From assembly GCF_000764305.2 (NCBI RefSeq), contig NW_025938181.1, forward strand, positions 62,001 through 126,000: a stretch of DNA of 64,000 nt. The letters are read 5' to 3'. Shown here one piece after another: positions 12,501 through 24,300 of the stretch. The notes beneath the pieces were generated by a model. The model was not told the DNA's origin. It saw only the letters and a list, made by a program, of their open reading frames with translations, and did no database searches. The position numbers were made by a program, and so were the translations under genes. The stretch is from Hyalella azteca. Taxonomy: Eukaryota > Arthropoda > Malacostraca > Amphipoda > Hyalellidae. Numbering within the stretch: the first letter of the stretch is position 1; every line of letters begins with the position of its first letter.

Positions 12501-13105
12501 ACACGTACTTCTCCACAGTGGGCTGTCTCAGCTGTATTGTCGTTGCCGTCCTTGTGTCGGCCTGTACAGGTAATTTGTATGAATGTTTTGATGACGTTGC
12601 ATGACGTGTGCAAACAATTGCCTATATTACTCGGAAAATGTGATTGGTAAAGTTGGTGTAGATAATTGGCGAACCTATCTCGCAATTAAAGGTTGTCATG
12701 CTAACGAAAGAGAAAATTTTCCGTCATCCGTTAAGATCTGTTTCATTTCATCTCTAGATGAAATTCGTACATCGGACTTGAATTAAACGATGGCCAGATA
12801 AAATGGATGCAGTTTTGCAACAATACACGTAGCTTTTGTGGATATTATTAAGTTTCTGTTATAAGTGAGTATCTATCGTTTAAACCTTAATTAACATTGA
12901 ACATAAGTTAATTAGACAAAATGATAATGTATTGACAGTATTTACGAATCAGGTCACCTCTCCATTTCTTCCAGGTTTCGAGAAGCTTGAGAATGTGAAC
13001 CCATCACATGTGCTTCTTTGTCTTCGCAAGCACGTTGGTCACAAACGTTCTGAATCTTCAGCATCCAAGACTAAACAATGTATTGAGGTGGCAACCGTCA
13101 TGTAA
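6573..13105 (+). CDS. SLC5 sodium/solute symporter, SMCT/SMVT-like (gene A)
   Basis: Predicted Na+-coupled plasma-membrane transporter of the SLC5 family, resembling the monocarboxylate/multivitamin branch; substrate unknown. Exons: 6573-6783, 7408-7541, 8277-8465, 9057-9211, 9456-9590, 9834-10052, 10259-10377, 11713-11897, 12123-12274, 12463-12569, 12975-13105. They join in frame with phases 1,0,0,2,2,2,1,0,2,1 to 578 residues, near the usual family length. Visible signatures are VDYCVF at the N-terminus, GNKTTEDFLMASRSMSP, YAPTLALESVTP, GLKAVVWTDTFQ, FAVYAGCDPITLG and LSGPVLGLFVLG, with many hydrophobic membrane segments. The ATG at 6573 is chosen over in-frame 6474 because it matches the start of both paralogues. 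Two splice donors are weak or unusual (GTCAGT after exon 5, GTTAGT after exon 9). No disabling lesion was seen. It faces gene B tail to tail. Confidence 0.9.
6700..7166 (+). repeat. 84-bp tandem copies of the exon 1 tail in intron 1 of gene A
   Basis: The last ~80 nt of exon 1, including its GT donor, are repeated downstream. Unit ends lie at 6783 (the real exon), 6867, 6951 and 7034, with degraded copies ending near 7093 and 7166. Units 2 and 3 keep an open frame matching the exon peptide TATYLSSISILG. Each keeps a pyrimidine-rich ..TTACAG acceptor-like site and a GTAAGT/GTGAGT donor-like site, which bound a 30-nt segment (6838-6867 and 6922-6951). Unit 4 carries a TAG in that frame. Confidence 0.85.
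7520..8030 (+). repeat. degenerate copies of the exon 2 donor region in intron 2 of gene A
   Basis: Exon 2 ends AACGAG|GTGAGTTTGA at 7541/7542. Similar strings recur through the intron: AACGAGGTGAGTTTGATG near 7835, TCGAGGTGAGCTTGATG near 7862, and weaker matches near 7620, 7650, 7695, 7935 and 8018. Spacing is irregular and the copies are more decayed than those in intron 1. Confidence 0.6.
11228..11287. repeat. 30-bp direct repeat, two copies
   Basis: Two identical adjacent 30-bp units (11228-11257 and 11258-11287), each starting TATGTGTTTTAAGGAG, lie in intron 7 of gene A. Confidence 0.9.
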
Positions 13106-13849
13106 CAAAATTTTAGAGGAATTTATTCCTCGAAGGCAGCACTCTGAATTGGACAGAGATTTCACCTGCTCGCAATTTAGCGTACATCTCATATTTTCAT
13201 GACGTTCCTCACAGTTTCGGATAAATTTTATTTAGACGCATTCAAGTATTTCTTTATAATTTTTGTGATGAATAATAAAATATCAGTCGAAGTTATCCCA
13301 GAATATTATAGGGAACCTTTGCTTTTAAAGTAAGTAAAGTTCATTGAATATAAAATTTTTTATGTTGAACCTTAATTTTTTGTTTCTAAGCGACCAATTT
13401 AAAGTATTACCGGTCACATATGGAGATTTTACGATTATATGTGTCGTATAACCGTGTAATTCCTGCAGGTTCTAGGACACCTGTGGGAGCATTTACTTTT
13501 AACGAAGGGTAATATGAAGTGAATCACTACATTCTGTTGTTTGCATTTTAGAGAATATTTTCTTTTTAAATGCTATATAGACAGTATGAATTTCATTCTC
13601 CTTGTTTAGATTTGCAATGTTATTACCATATGTGTTTACTGCGTAGTTAACAGTAAAAATGCACTACGTGTAAATCACCATAGTACAAATTTTGCATAAT
13701 CTCTTACGGTTATTCGCACAATAACCAAACCAACTTTATAAATGTTTGAAAGTTAAGGCGGAAATGGTGTAATGATATTCCATAATGTTTCAACAAAGTT
13801 TATTTTTTATACTGGCTCAATAACCTTTTTGCTCAGGGTCTTAATGAAT
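13106..13849. other. 3' flank of SLC5 gene A
   Basis: Contains the probable 3'UTR of gene A and its polyadenylation signal. No other feature was recognised. Confidence 0.5.
13274..13279 (+). terminator. polyadenylation signal of gene A
   Basis: AATAAA lies about 170 nt downstream of the stop codon at 13103-13105, and no closer AATAAA was seen. Confidence 0.55.
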
Positions 13850-13998
13850 GTATACAGATGCCCTATCACCGTCTATTAGCCAGCACAATATACTTAATTA
13901 GCGCCCACTAAACGGCGATCTCAGCGCTATAAACCCTCTGCCGGCACGCAATTCCTTGCACTCTGAGAGAGCATGCAAGTTCTATGACTCCGAGGTTT
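13850..13998 (+). promoter_or_regulatory. orphan copy of the gene C promoter and first UTR exon
   Basis: GCGCCCACTAAACGGCGATC, a TATAAAC box (TATAAA at 13928-13933), GCAATTCCTTGCACTCTGAG and GACTCCGAGGTT occur in the same order as on the minus strand at 37262-37372, upstream of gene C. Homology continues upstream (ATCACCGTCTAT near 13865 and AATATACTTAA near 13888), matching 37480-37530. About 105 bp between the two blocks are missing in this copy. The splice donor GGTGAGACTC of gene C is here TCTATGACTC, so it is lost. The copy points right, toward no recognisable plus-strand gene. Confidence 0.8.
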
Positions 13999-13999
13999 A

Positions 14000-15236
14000 C
14001 CTGTTTAGGATTTACGTCTAGGCAATTTATAAAGTTAAAATAAGAAATAAAAAAGTGTGTCATGGTATGTGATGTATGAAGATTTATAATGTCAGGTGTA
14101 ACGCAACGTCGGAACATATTATGAATGTGCGAATTGTGTTGTTGAATTTACACCTTTTTATGAAACAAGAGAAGTAACGGAATATTTTTGACCGTGTTCT
14201 TGTGCAATATGTTAGGTATAATCGTAACAATGGTGTTTCTGTGGTCACCTACTAACGGCTTGTGCCGTTTTCTCGGGAGTCTTTCGAAGACTTCGAGTGA
14301 AGGAGTTCATAAATAATGATGCTATTTTAGCAGCAGAAGTCTTAATGAAATGATAATGAAATGATAATGAAATGATAATGAAATGATAATATGAATTATT
14401 TCTTTGTCCTGAAAATTTTTCTTAGGGCTGAAATAAAGCGGCATTGCAAACCCGTGGCTGTAATTAATTGTGACGTTGTAATTAACAAATTTGTTATATA
14501 TAACTAATATTTCGGAAAATAAAAAGTTCAATTTCCTTCAAATTTCATTCAGTGAGTTAAATATGGTCAACGAGTATGAAATTAGTGGGTTAGTTTAGTT
14601 TTAGTTTTTTTTTAGTTTTAGTAACAGGAACGAGATTCTCAAACCTCAGAGATTAGACGACCAAAGCGCTGCCTATCTTAATTGCTATATAATAAAAAAG
14701 GTCCTCTCTGGGTGTATGACTAAAATTGATAGAAGTTCTTCATAATCAAAATATACAAAATATATATTAAAGCGTCACTTTTATTCATTCAAATTCTACT
14801 TATCGTAACTAATAAATAGTTTATGCTCTCTAATTATTCTGTTCTATCAATTGTGGAGTACATGTGTATCGATTATTTCACGCAAATCGTTCAAATCACT
14901 GGCATATCAAAATGGGCAAATATTCACAAAAACTTAGTTGAACCAAACTAACCTAAGCTAGGTTTGCTGAATCAAAGACTCTTCTTTAGTTGAATCTAGT
15001 CTTAAATATTCTTAAATCCCACACATCAAGAATTCGAATTTAAAACATACTACTGGTATATATGACCAGCACCAAACTAATAGCAGATTTTTTCTACATA
15101 TTAATAAAAAATTTAGTTATGAATACGAAAGTTGTGCTAAAATGTCGGAATATTGCCATGTTACACGTAGTGTCTGACCTCCATGACTGGCTTTAGCACG
15201 GTCATTCTATCGCACCTTCCTCTGAAGCACATATTA
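14000..15236. other. gene-free stretch in the A/B intergenic region
   Basis: AT-rich. It holds an 11-bp tandem repeat at 14344-14390 (four units of AATGAAATGAT). Nothing else was recognised. Confidence 0.6.
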
Positions 15237-15393
15237 TTAACCCTATTGACCCCAATAACCCCGATGACCACAATAACCCCAATGACCCCGATGATCCCAG
15301 TAACCCCAATGACCCCAATGACCCCGATGATCCCAATGACCCCGATGACACCGATGACCCCTATGACCCCGATGACCCCAATCACCCCAATGA
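15237..15393. repeat. 9-bp minisatellite (ATGACCCCA/G)
   Basis: About 17 imperfect units of a 9-bp repeat alternate ATGACCCCA, ATGACCCCG and ATGATCCCA. Because the unit is three codons, both strands read openly as low-complexity Thr-Pro-Met or Ile-Gly-Val runs. I treat these as non-coding. Confidence 0.9.
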
Positions 15394-15489
15394 TATTATA
15401 TAGCTCAGGTATTTTGGTTGGTATGAAATAAAATTTTATTTTAAAATTTATTCAACATATTTACACTTGATGCACTCACAAAAATGAAG

Positions 15490-15650
15490 AGACTTTGTGC
15501 GAATAGTGATTGAACTTCTTGCCCTTGTGTGGGTCATCTTGACCCAGTTTTGTCCAGAAAAAGGTTGCATCGGTGTTATGTGCAAAAAGTGTCACTATTT
15601 GGACAACATGGCACAAAAATTTTTCAGAGTGTGGTATCAGAAAATATATA
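15490..15650. repeat. diverged interspersed repeat, copy 1
   Basis: Shares GTGGGTCATCTTG and GTGTCACTATTTGGACA, in the same order, with 25850-25950. This suggests an old dispersed repeat. Its class and exact ends could not be determined. Confidence 0.4.
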
Positions 15651-15652
15651 AG

Positions 15653-15819
15653 AAAAATATAACTCGATACTCACTGCAGTGAGTGACAGAGAGCGCATTT
15701 TCTCGTCGACGAAAACTTGAGGTCACGGACAGACGGACGGACAGACAGATAGACAGACAGACGGACATGGCGAGCACAATAGTGCATTTTTTCCATAAAT
15801 GAGAAAATGCGCTAAAAAT
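15653..15819. mobile_element. MITE-like element, copy 1
   Basis: A roughly 165-bp element repeated at 16374-16529. An inner inverted repeat, AGCGCATTTTCTC (from 15692) and GAGAAAATGCGCT (ending 15813), brackets a GACAGACGGACGG low-complexity core. An outer palindrome CACTGCAGTG lies on the left flank. There is no coding capacity. The two copies differ by a 12-bp indel in the core plus a few substitutions. Confidence 0.75.
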
Positions 15820-16373
15820 AATATCGAGGCCCACACTCATTTTATACTCCTACAGATTTTATTTAAATTGGCATTGCAGACACGAGATAATTTATGTGCC
15901 AGGTTTAAACTCAATACCCACGTTACTCTATACTAACTAATTTTTTCGTTATTATTTTGCTAGCAAACAGACGCCTTGAATTATAGTATTGCTTCAGCAC
16001 ATTTCATGATGGCGCCTGAAGCAGTGACATAAAATTTGAACCGAAAAATGTTACAAAAAACATGACTTGTCTGTATCTGGACTGACATTCATAAGTACCG
16101 TAGAGAATCCAGACCAAACAGTGCGGATTTTTTCCAAGAAACGAGCAAAAATTTTTCAGACAATGCGATGTTGCTATGGGGTTTGCTTAAGTTATTATTA
16201 CGAACAACCTTCAGTTTAAATTTATTAGATATCTCCTTCATGGCTCTATTCCATTACGTTTCTTCAAATTAAAGTACACCCTACACATAAGATAAGTGCA
16301 AAATAAACATTTTATCGTATATGTTTTACAATTGTTTTATTGGCATTTCAAATTACTCAATATAGCGTTATTC

Positions 16374-16529
16374 AAAAAATATAACTCAGTACTCACTGCA
16401 GTGAGTGACAGAGAGCGCATTTTCTCGTCGACGAAAACTTGAGGTCACGGACAGACGGACGGACAGACAGACGGACATGGCGAGCACAATAGTGCATTTT
16501 TTCCATAAATGAGAAAATGCGCTAAAAAT
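16374..16529. mobile_element. MITE-like element, copy 2
   Basis: Second copy of the element at 15653-15819, in the same orientation, about 0.7 kb away. The 13-bp inner inverted repeats are at 16414-16426 and 16511-16523. The core is 12 bp shorter than in copy 1. Confidence 0.75.
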
Positions 16530-18330
16530 GAATCGGCTTTATTTCAAGGCGATCTCATCTTTTCCAAAATTATTTCCTCCTGAATCTATTGTATTATTAT
16601 TAAAATAATTATCTGATTCACTGGCTGTTTCATTTTAAGTTACCTGAAATTTCCTCTGAAAAACTGTTCAAGATGTCCTCAAATTCTACAAAAAAGGTCA
16701 AAAGTTACCGAAAAAGGGTGTCCCACAATTTGAACCGTTAGTAAATATTTTCTCGATCCACCGTAAATCCAGTTTATGAAAAAATATGAATTCACAGATT
16801 GGCAATATACAGAAAACGCTTTGGATAGGAATGAATTTAACTGGAACAGGGTTTAAAACCTATACAAAGCATTATTGCAGATTTAAATCATACGTGAATT
16901 TGGAATTATAGGTTATACTTTAAATATTGTAATTATGTTCGTGACAAGTTTAGAAATAAAATAATATGCCAATAGCAATGGATAATATATCCAACCTCAT
17001 CACCTCCACAGCAATAGAATTAGATATGTGAGCACGTTCGCTCTCCGTTTTCGGCACAACATCCAATAATTTAAACCAATCGTAACGTATGCGTGGATGT
17101 CTCAAAATGTCGTTTCCTAAGTCGATAGATTAAGGAGGTAATGCATTTTTCATGACTTAATTCCATCTTTTAATAGATAAATATTTATCGTTATCACACT
17201 ACGCAATATTCAAATAAACATGAATTTGATCTTTTTCGCAGTTTTCAAAACTTGTGGTTCTGCCATGCAGAAAATTATTCGAATTGATACAGATTAAAAC
17301 ACAAGCATACCACCAGTGCAATTTATATTGTAGTTAGCCTTATTAAATCTTTTTTCGTTTGAATGTAGACATATTGAGTTATACTAACTTCATCAATTCG
17401 AGAGCAAACGTTAACAAATCAGAGTTTGGAAATCTAAAATATTCCGCTGAGTGTTGCGACGTAACAATATAATCCAATAATTTTAATCAGCATTTTCGAA
17501 TAATGAAATTAAGTCGTCTAAACAATTCAATTGTGATATGCTTCCTTAGGCTCGATAGTAAATATGCTGATTTAGTCTTGCTAAGGCGCTGATCATTCGT
17601 TTCTCTGTCGATTAACTGCTTTCATTTACCGGATTAAATTGGATTCTGATTTCTAATGTGCGTTCAATTTATTTTATCACCTATGCCTAACGCGATCCAC
17701 TGCGTTACCAACTTCAATTTCTATCACTGCGATCACGTAAACCATCAAAATGGTATTTTTTAATGAATGTTTAGAACTCTCAAGAGCTGGATTAATTATG
17801 ATATTAATTTTGCAACCGGAATAATCAAGCGTTACTTTAATCATTTTTATTATCTCAATCGTCGTGCCAAGGTCACTCGCCAGTTCGTCTCAGATTTGAA
17901 AACAAACATGAATTTTACCACAAAATTAAGAAGAAGACGATGTAAAGTTTCAATCTTTCTTTTCACTTTACTTCTCACCCTGAACAGTATAAAAATGACC
18001 AAATGAACAAATGTCAGTCAATTCCTAAGAAAGTCCTATTTACGAGTTGCAAGACTCGAAACATATGAGTGAGCAAATACAAAAAGCGTTCGAGCTTGCA
18101 GAATAAATAATTTCTTAAATCAAAATGTGAGCACAAATAGCATCGTTTTTAGTTGGATCAAAAAACTGTTTTGATTTGACGAAGTTAGGCGTAGAAAACT
18201 TGCTATGGAAATTCGTTTCGAAAATTCGATTGTCCAAGAGGTAAAAAAAATATTATCGTATTTGCACTTACCATACTACAACATTTTTATTGAAATTGGA
18301 AAAGTCCCTAATTTCAATATTCGACACGGT
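16530..18330. other. gene-free stretch 3' of gene B
   Basis: AT-rich, no domain-bearing frame. The open frame at 17767-18006 (+) is low-complexity and unrecognised. Confidence 0.5.
18286..18291 (-). terminator. polyadenylation signal of gene B
   Basis: AATAAA on the minus strand, about 40 nt beyond the gene B stop codon (18331-18333). Confidence 0.5.
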
Positions 18331-21300
18331 TCACAGCTGTTGATTCGGGTCGAATTCACATTTTCCTGAACTTTTTCCCTCCGGATTATCACCCGCGGAT
18401 GTTGATGAACTTTGACCATCTGAGAAACTTTTCAGTTCCAGAGGTGAACATTTTAACTTTATCTTTAGGTATTTCCTTAAGCACGGTAGAATCAGCTCTG
18501 GCTGAACATCTTCTAATTTCTCACAGCCTGAAAAAACAGAGCGACATGAATTTTTTAGATTATCGAATTATCTACCTCATACTCATTGAGGATTCATTGT
18601 AAACGGTGAAGTTTTTAACAGAATTCAGAAAAATGCGTACAACTCATCTGATCGCAAATTGAACAAAGGAGGACATCATTAAGCGACTTATATCGAAGGT
18701 ATAGCTTGGTGCCCCCATTTATGTATGAAATGTGCCCCCATTATGTATATGTGCTCAAAACTATGTGCCCCCATTATGTATGCACGGGCAGCATCACAGG
18801 ACTTCAGAACGAAATTAATAATTTTTTCAATAAATTATGAAAGCCACGTAAATTTTTCGGTGGCTTGGACTCACCCGTCGCCCACGACACCAGAGCGCCC
18901 ACGCCGATGCACACAGAAGTTCAGATGAAGGGCATTAATGTGTAGGATATCTCGTATAAGCCTCCCAAGGGCGGCTCGAATCTTGAAAAAACAAGACTGA
19001 TTAGAATATTAAAAAATTGTGAGACTTCACTTACACTGCGATTATAAAAGTAGATCAATATATTTCACCATTGTCCGCGTGAAGTTAAGGCATTTTTAAG
19101 TTATTTCAGAAGTATCTATAAAAAAAAAATACGTCATTGACCATCCCGTCGAGGCCGCATAAAGTAAAAGAAAAATTCTAAAAAGGGGAAATGGAATAAT
19201 TTATACTATATGTATTATTGAACCTAAATTATATATTCGTCTAATAAAAGAAAAACTAACTTGATTTTCTCACATTGGATTTTCGTCGGAAAGCGTGTCA
19301 GAAGAAGAGCTAGTTGCAGTGCTGCCGAGTGACGCGGCACGGAGCAGCGTGACGTTGCCGGCGGTGTCGCCTACGGAGCAGCGGGAGGTGTGCAGGGGCA
19401 GCAGCTTGGGCTTGGGACCGTACAGCTGCATGCCCACGCCCAGCCACGCCATGACAACCTGAAGGTAAATGCAGCAAGTTTAGTATATGATCAAAATCTT
19501 CATATTATTGTGCAAGTTAATGTTAAGGTCAATTTTGTTTCTTTATAGAGAATGTAACCAAAACACAGAGAAACAAAGTATTCACGAGATAAATGCAGCT
19601 AGGAAAGTCAACAAACTGATGCAGAGTGACAAAGCTATCCAAGAAAAGGTTGATTTAGGTTTTGACTTCCCATGATCAGTTATCAGTTATAGGATTCAAA
19701 AGGTGCTAGATGAAGAAAACATGAAAACTAAAATATATAGGCACAAAGACTGGTGTGGTGTTTCTTATTTATAATTACCATTGCAGTGATGATGCCAGCC
19801 AAGGCCCCCTTTTTATTACAGAAGGGCAAGCAGATGCCCAAGAAGAATATGCCAATAGTTGGGACCTCCTTGGATGCCCATTACAGTTGTGGCGGCTTGT
19901 ATGAGTCCGTCTATTCGTGAGGCTGATAGCGCCAAGGCTATCATAATCATACCGAATAAAAATGCTGGAAGGCAAAATTCACTGCAATTATTTGGTATGA
20001 AATAAATATGGTGTGTCAGGAAGGAATTAAATGCAATACTTCATGAAGTTTAAATATCTTTTAAATGCTGCTCTAAAACGTTCAGAAAACTTGAAGCATT
20101 TTATCACTGTCTGGCATCAAGTGCCAATTAATAAATTAAGATAACAAATTTTGTCTTCATACATTTATTTTCATTTAGGGTGCGACATTCAAACAGCGCG
20201 GTCGGCGGAAGATTGATTAAGATAAGCGATATGGGAGCAGTGATGGGGATAATTGAAGATATAGAATAATGAGATAATTAAAGATAATTGATAACTGATG
20301 GAGGTAATTGAAGATAATAATTAATTTGTTATAAAGATAATTATGACTTACTCATCCCTTTTGTGGTGATGGTGCGCACATTCTCAGAAGCCGTCTTGAA
20401 GAATGTAATCTCACACATGATGTCCTTCCACACCATCGTTGTGAGGGAATTCAAGAGCGAGGAAATTGTACTATAAATAAAAAAATAGGTCAGAAACACA
20501 TTCACTGAACTTAATGAAAATTTTGGGTTAGTTTTCTGCGTTCAGTATTATTTCATAACAACTTAAACAACAGTTTGTCTTGAGAATATTCATAAAATTG
20601 AGTTGAATAAAATGGAGTTGAATAAAAATAAATACATCAACTCAAATTCAACTTACCTCAGGGTTCCACAGACTAGACAAGCCACAAAGAGTCCTGGAAT
20701 CCCATGAAGGAAGCCCAAATAGTCTATGACAAAATAAGGCAGGATCTGATCCTTCCTGGAGATCAAGCCCAGCGTGATGGGATCGCATCCTGCGTACACG
20801 GCAAAGATGCACAAGCCGCCGAGGATGAGAAGAGTGAGGATGAACACCACACCGATCATGTTCAGGTACAGGACCCTGTAGGAAACCGATTAATCGTTTA
20901 CGGAAAAAGGACGCAATCATTCTGCATAACTTCCAAACTACGTGCCTGGAAGGTTGTGAAACGCTCTTACGAGTTTCTAGTTGCAGAAGCGATGAAGCAG
21001 TAGATTGTTGCTGTCGTGAGCTCGAAACGAGAGCTTGGAAACGTTGTGTGATCACCAAGATTTGAAAAGGACAGAAATTTACTAGAGAATGTTCAAAGAC
21101 GTGCAACAAGGATAATTCCAGGCTTGAAGGGCAAGTCCTATGAAGCAAGATTAAAGATTATGAAGCTTCCAAGCTTCAGTTATCGGTGTCATCGTGGGAA
21201 CCTCATTGAAGTATACAAGTATACTCATGGTTTATACAAGGCCCCCGAAGGATTACTAGAATTTGAAACAAGAACCAACACCAGGGGCCACGGCTATAAA

Positions 21301-24300
21301 CTAAAAAACTGAGCTGCAACTTCTCCACGCAACAAAATTTCTTCTCGCTTCGAATCACCGACATGTTGAACAGCCTCCCTGCACTACATCGTTGGAGCTC
21401 CCAGTCTGAACGCGTTCAAGAACAGACTAGATAAAGCTATGGAAAAATATATGTTCAGAAATGAAATGCCAAGCACCATATCGAGCCCGGTGGAAGTCGA
21501 GTAGCTATTACAAACTTTCGTCAGTCGTGAAAAGATCCGGTCAAATGACACGATTTTAGATCTGTGAACAAGGCACGAAAAGTAAGAGAATCAACAAGTC
21601 ACAGACCACTTCAGGCCTACTCTTCAGCGCCGACATCACTATGTTATGTTAAGTTATTATAAATGACAATATGAAGATTTTGTTCTCAGAGCATCTCAGA
21701 CTGCTTAGTAACTTACATTCTAGCCATTTGCAAATTTCGTAGAGTGGCGAGCCTTTGAACAGTACTTTGGTGGAATGCGTACTGCGCAGTGACAATTATC
21801 AGGTCTTTCAACACAGTGTTGAAGACCGTATGACGTACGAATAGACCGAATCTCCAGCTGTAAAAAGAGATCATTACAATTAGAACTGTCATTCTTCTAA
21901 TGTAGAGAAAGTTAATTGTTTCAGTAGCAGGTTTTTGCACTCCCTGTACTTCTCCTGGTGGTATAATCGAGTAACGTTTTATCTCCTGAATTAATATTTC
22001 TCTGATCGTACGACGCTAAAAATGTTTAATTGACAGCAAGATAATAAATTTCACGCTAAACTCATTTTTCCCGGTAGTGGGTTTAGATTTTTCATAAGTA
22101 ACATTGATATATGTATAAATGATTTTCATGCAACCTCTTAGTTACTCGAACCAGCTTCTGTCAATTTCGTATGTACATTGCAATTCGTGAACTCTCAAAG
22201 TTAATTTCACTTCACTTCAATCAGTTAGGTTCACTCTCTATTTACTGGACAGTTTTAACGCACTCCAATGCGTCTGTCCTGTGGTACTCGGAGCCAATTC
22301 TCCAGACCTGGACCGGTCCTCCTGCGATGACTGTCGTTGAGATTACGATCACGATTACACCGAGGACGATCACTATCGTCTGGAACACGTCCGTCCACAC
22401 CACGGCCTTCATGCCACCCTGGCAAATGCATCAAAAATTATTTCAATCAACCAAGCTTAACCGTGTTCCGATTTTTTTTTTAATTCCATAGCCTTGAACA
22501 ACTCCAAAAGTCCCCCTTAAATTAAACTGGATTTTATAAATTTAAGTATCATAGTCACCTCGTGGGTTGGGAATTGGTATTTAATTTTTTCCATGCCACC
22601 TTCACCATGCCTTTCCAGTAGAGTGCGACCTCGCCCCGAACGCGCCGTGTTCGTCCCAGTTCGATGGGAGCACCAAAATTTTAAACGTTTTTGCATACCA
22701 TTAATATCAACCTCATATCAACCCGTAACCGATCCGTATATTTATTTGCTGTAAAAATTAAGATTGACTAATAATTTTTCGCACGACTCTTGAAGAACCG
22801 AACAGTGTACACGTACCCCACTTATTCGACTGTTCGATACTACAACTGGATTTTACGCTGGCTCGCCGGATGGCACCACTGCAAGCTTAAGGACAACTAA
22901 CGTACAAAACGGTGACCGAAACACTTAGCAATTAATTTGACACCCATTCATAAAGCAAAAAGAAGAAATTTTAATTTCGGACAATCCAAAACTACAAGCT
23001 GGACAAAAATGTTGGAAGGAAATCACCGATAAAATGAAACTCAGAATCAGAAGCCAGAAAACGCAGGCTACAAAAACGAGGCTTCAAAACCAAAAACTTT
23101 ATAAGTATAGAGACCACAGGTATCACACAGCCTAAGGAATACTCATAATTGTTCTTACATGTTCAACACTAAAATCACAGTTATAATGCGAACTAGAACT
23201 TTTCATTCACTAGCTTACTCGTCAGCTGCAAGTTCTACAAAATTGATGAACTTCCCGTACATCAATGCATATTTAATCCTCCTTCTTGCTCCGAAAATGC
23301 TTTTATAGAACACAGTTACACCTAATGCACCAACATCTCCTCAAAATGTCTCATCTGCCACAACTATCACCGCACACCATATAGCCACCAATTGTCCATA
23401 CCGCAAAAAAACACGAATAAAACTGACATAATCTATGTAGCTATAAAATGTCAGCAATAACTCATGGAGCTAACATCGCCAGCCTCTCTTGTTTATCGTA
23501 TCTTATCCAAAATCATTGAAAACAAAGTACGACACTGACCTAACATTCCTTGACGAAGACTTTTATAGATTAGGAATCAATTATTACGGCCTCAGTTTCC
23601 AAATGGGAATACCTTCATTCTTCCAAAATAAAACGCACCATAATACACGCCCGTGCAATATCTTGCCTCAGGTTATCTACAATACCAATACCCACACTTT
23701 CAAAATATCCTTATCGCATCTGCCCAAGTTCAAAGCAAAACACACGATTCGTCACGAATACACGATGGTGTAGCCTCGTGTCTACACAAAGACTACATTA
23801 ATACGAAATCTTCACCATAAACACAATCCTCCTTCAACAAACACGCAAAATCCAGATCCACCTTCAAACGTTTGACCATCAGTTTTTTAAACAAATCTTT
23901 CCCACAAGACATAACGCAATCAGCCCCGGCTATTTAAACGCTCCATCGCAAATTTTAATCTCATTATTCTACCCACCACGAAAATAGGTTATAATATTAT
24001 AAATGTCACTCACGAAAGAAGAATAAATGGTGACTATAAATCCAAGGACCAGAACGTATGTCACAGAAGTGATGGGCGTGACAGACTCGAGGGCGAGGGT
24101 AGGGGCGTAGAGGCCGATGCCGAGGTTTATGAGGATTGCCACGGAGGTCATAAACATCACCAAATTTTTGACTAGGTGGGATCTAAATCGGCGTTCCAGA
24201 TACTAGATGTAAAAGTAATCAAATTATTAAAATAAAAAGATTTGAATTGGTTCTAGGATAAATAAAAAGTTCAAGTCTATTTCTGAATGAAATATATAAA

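Noticed and set aside
15161..15431. Ile-Gly-Val and Thr-Pro-Met repeat proteins
   Set aside because: Both strands open only because of a 9-bp simple repeat.
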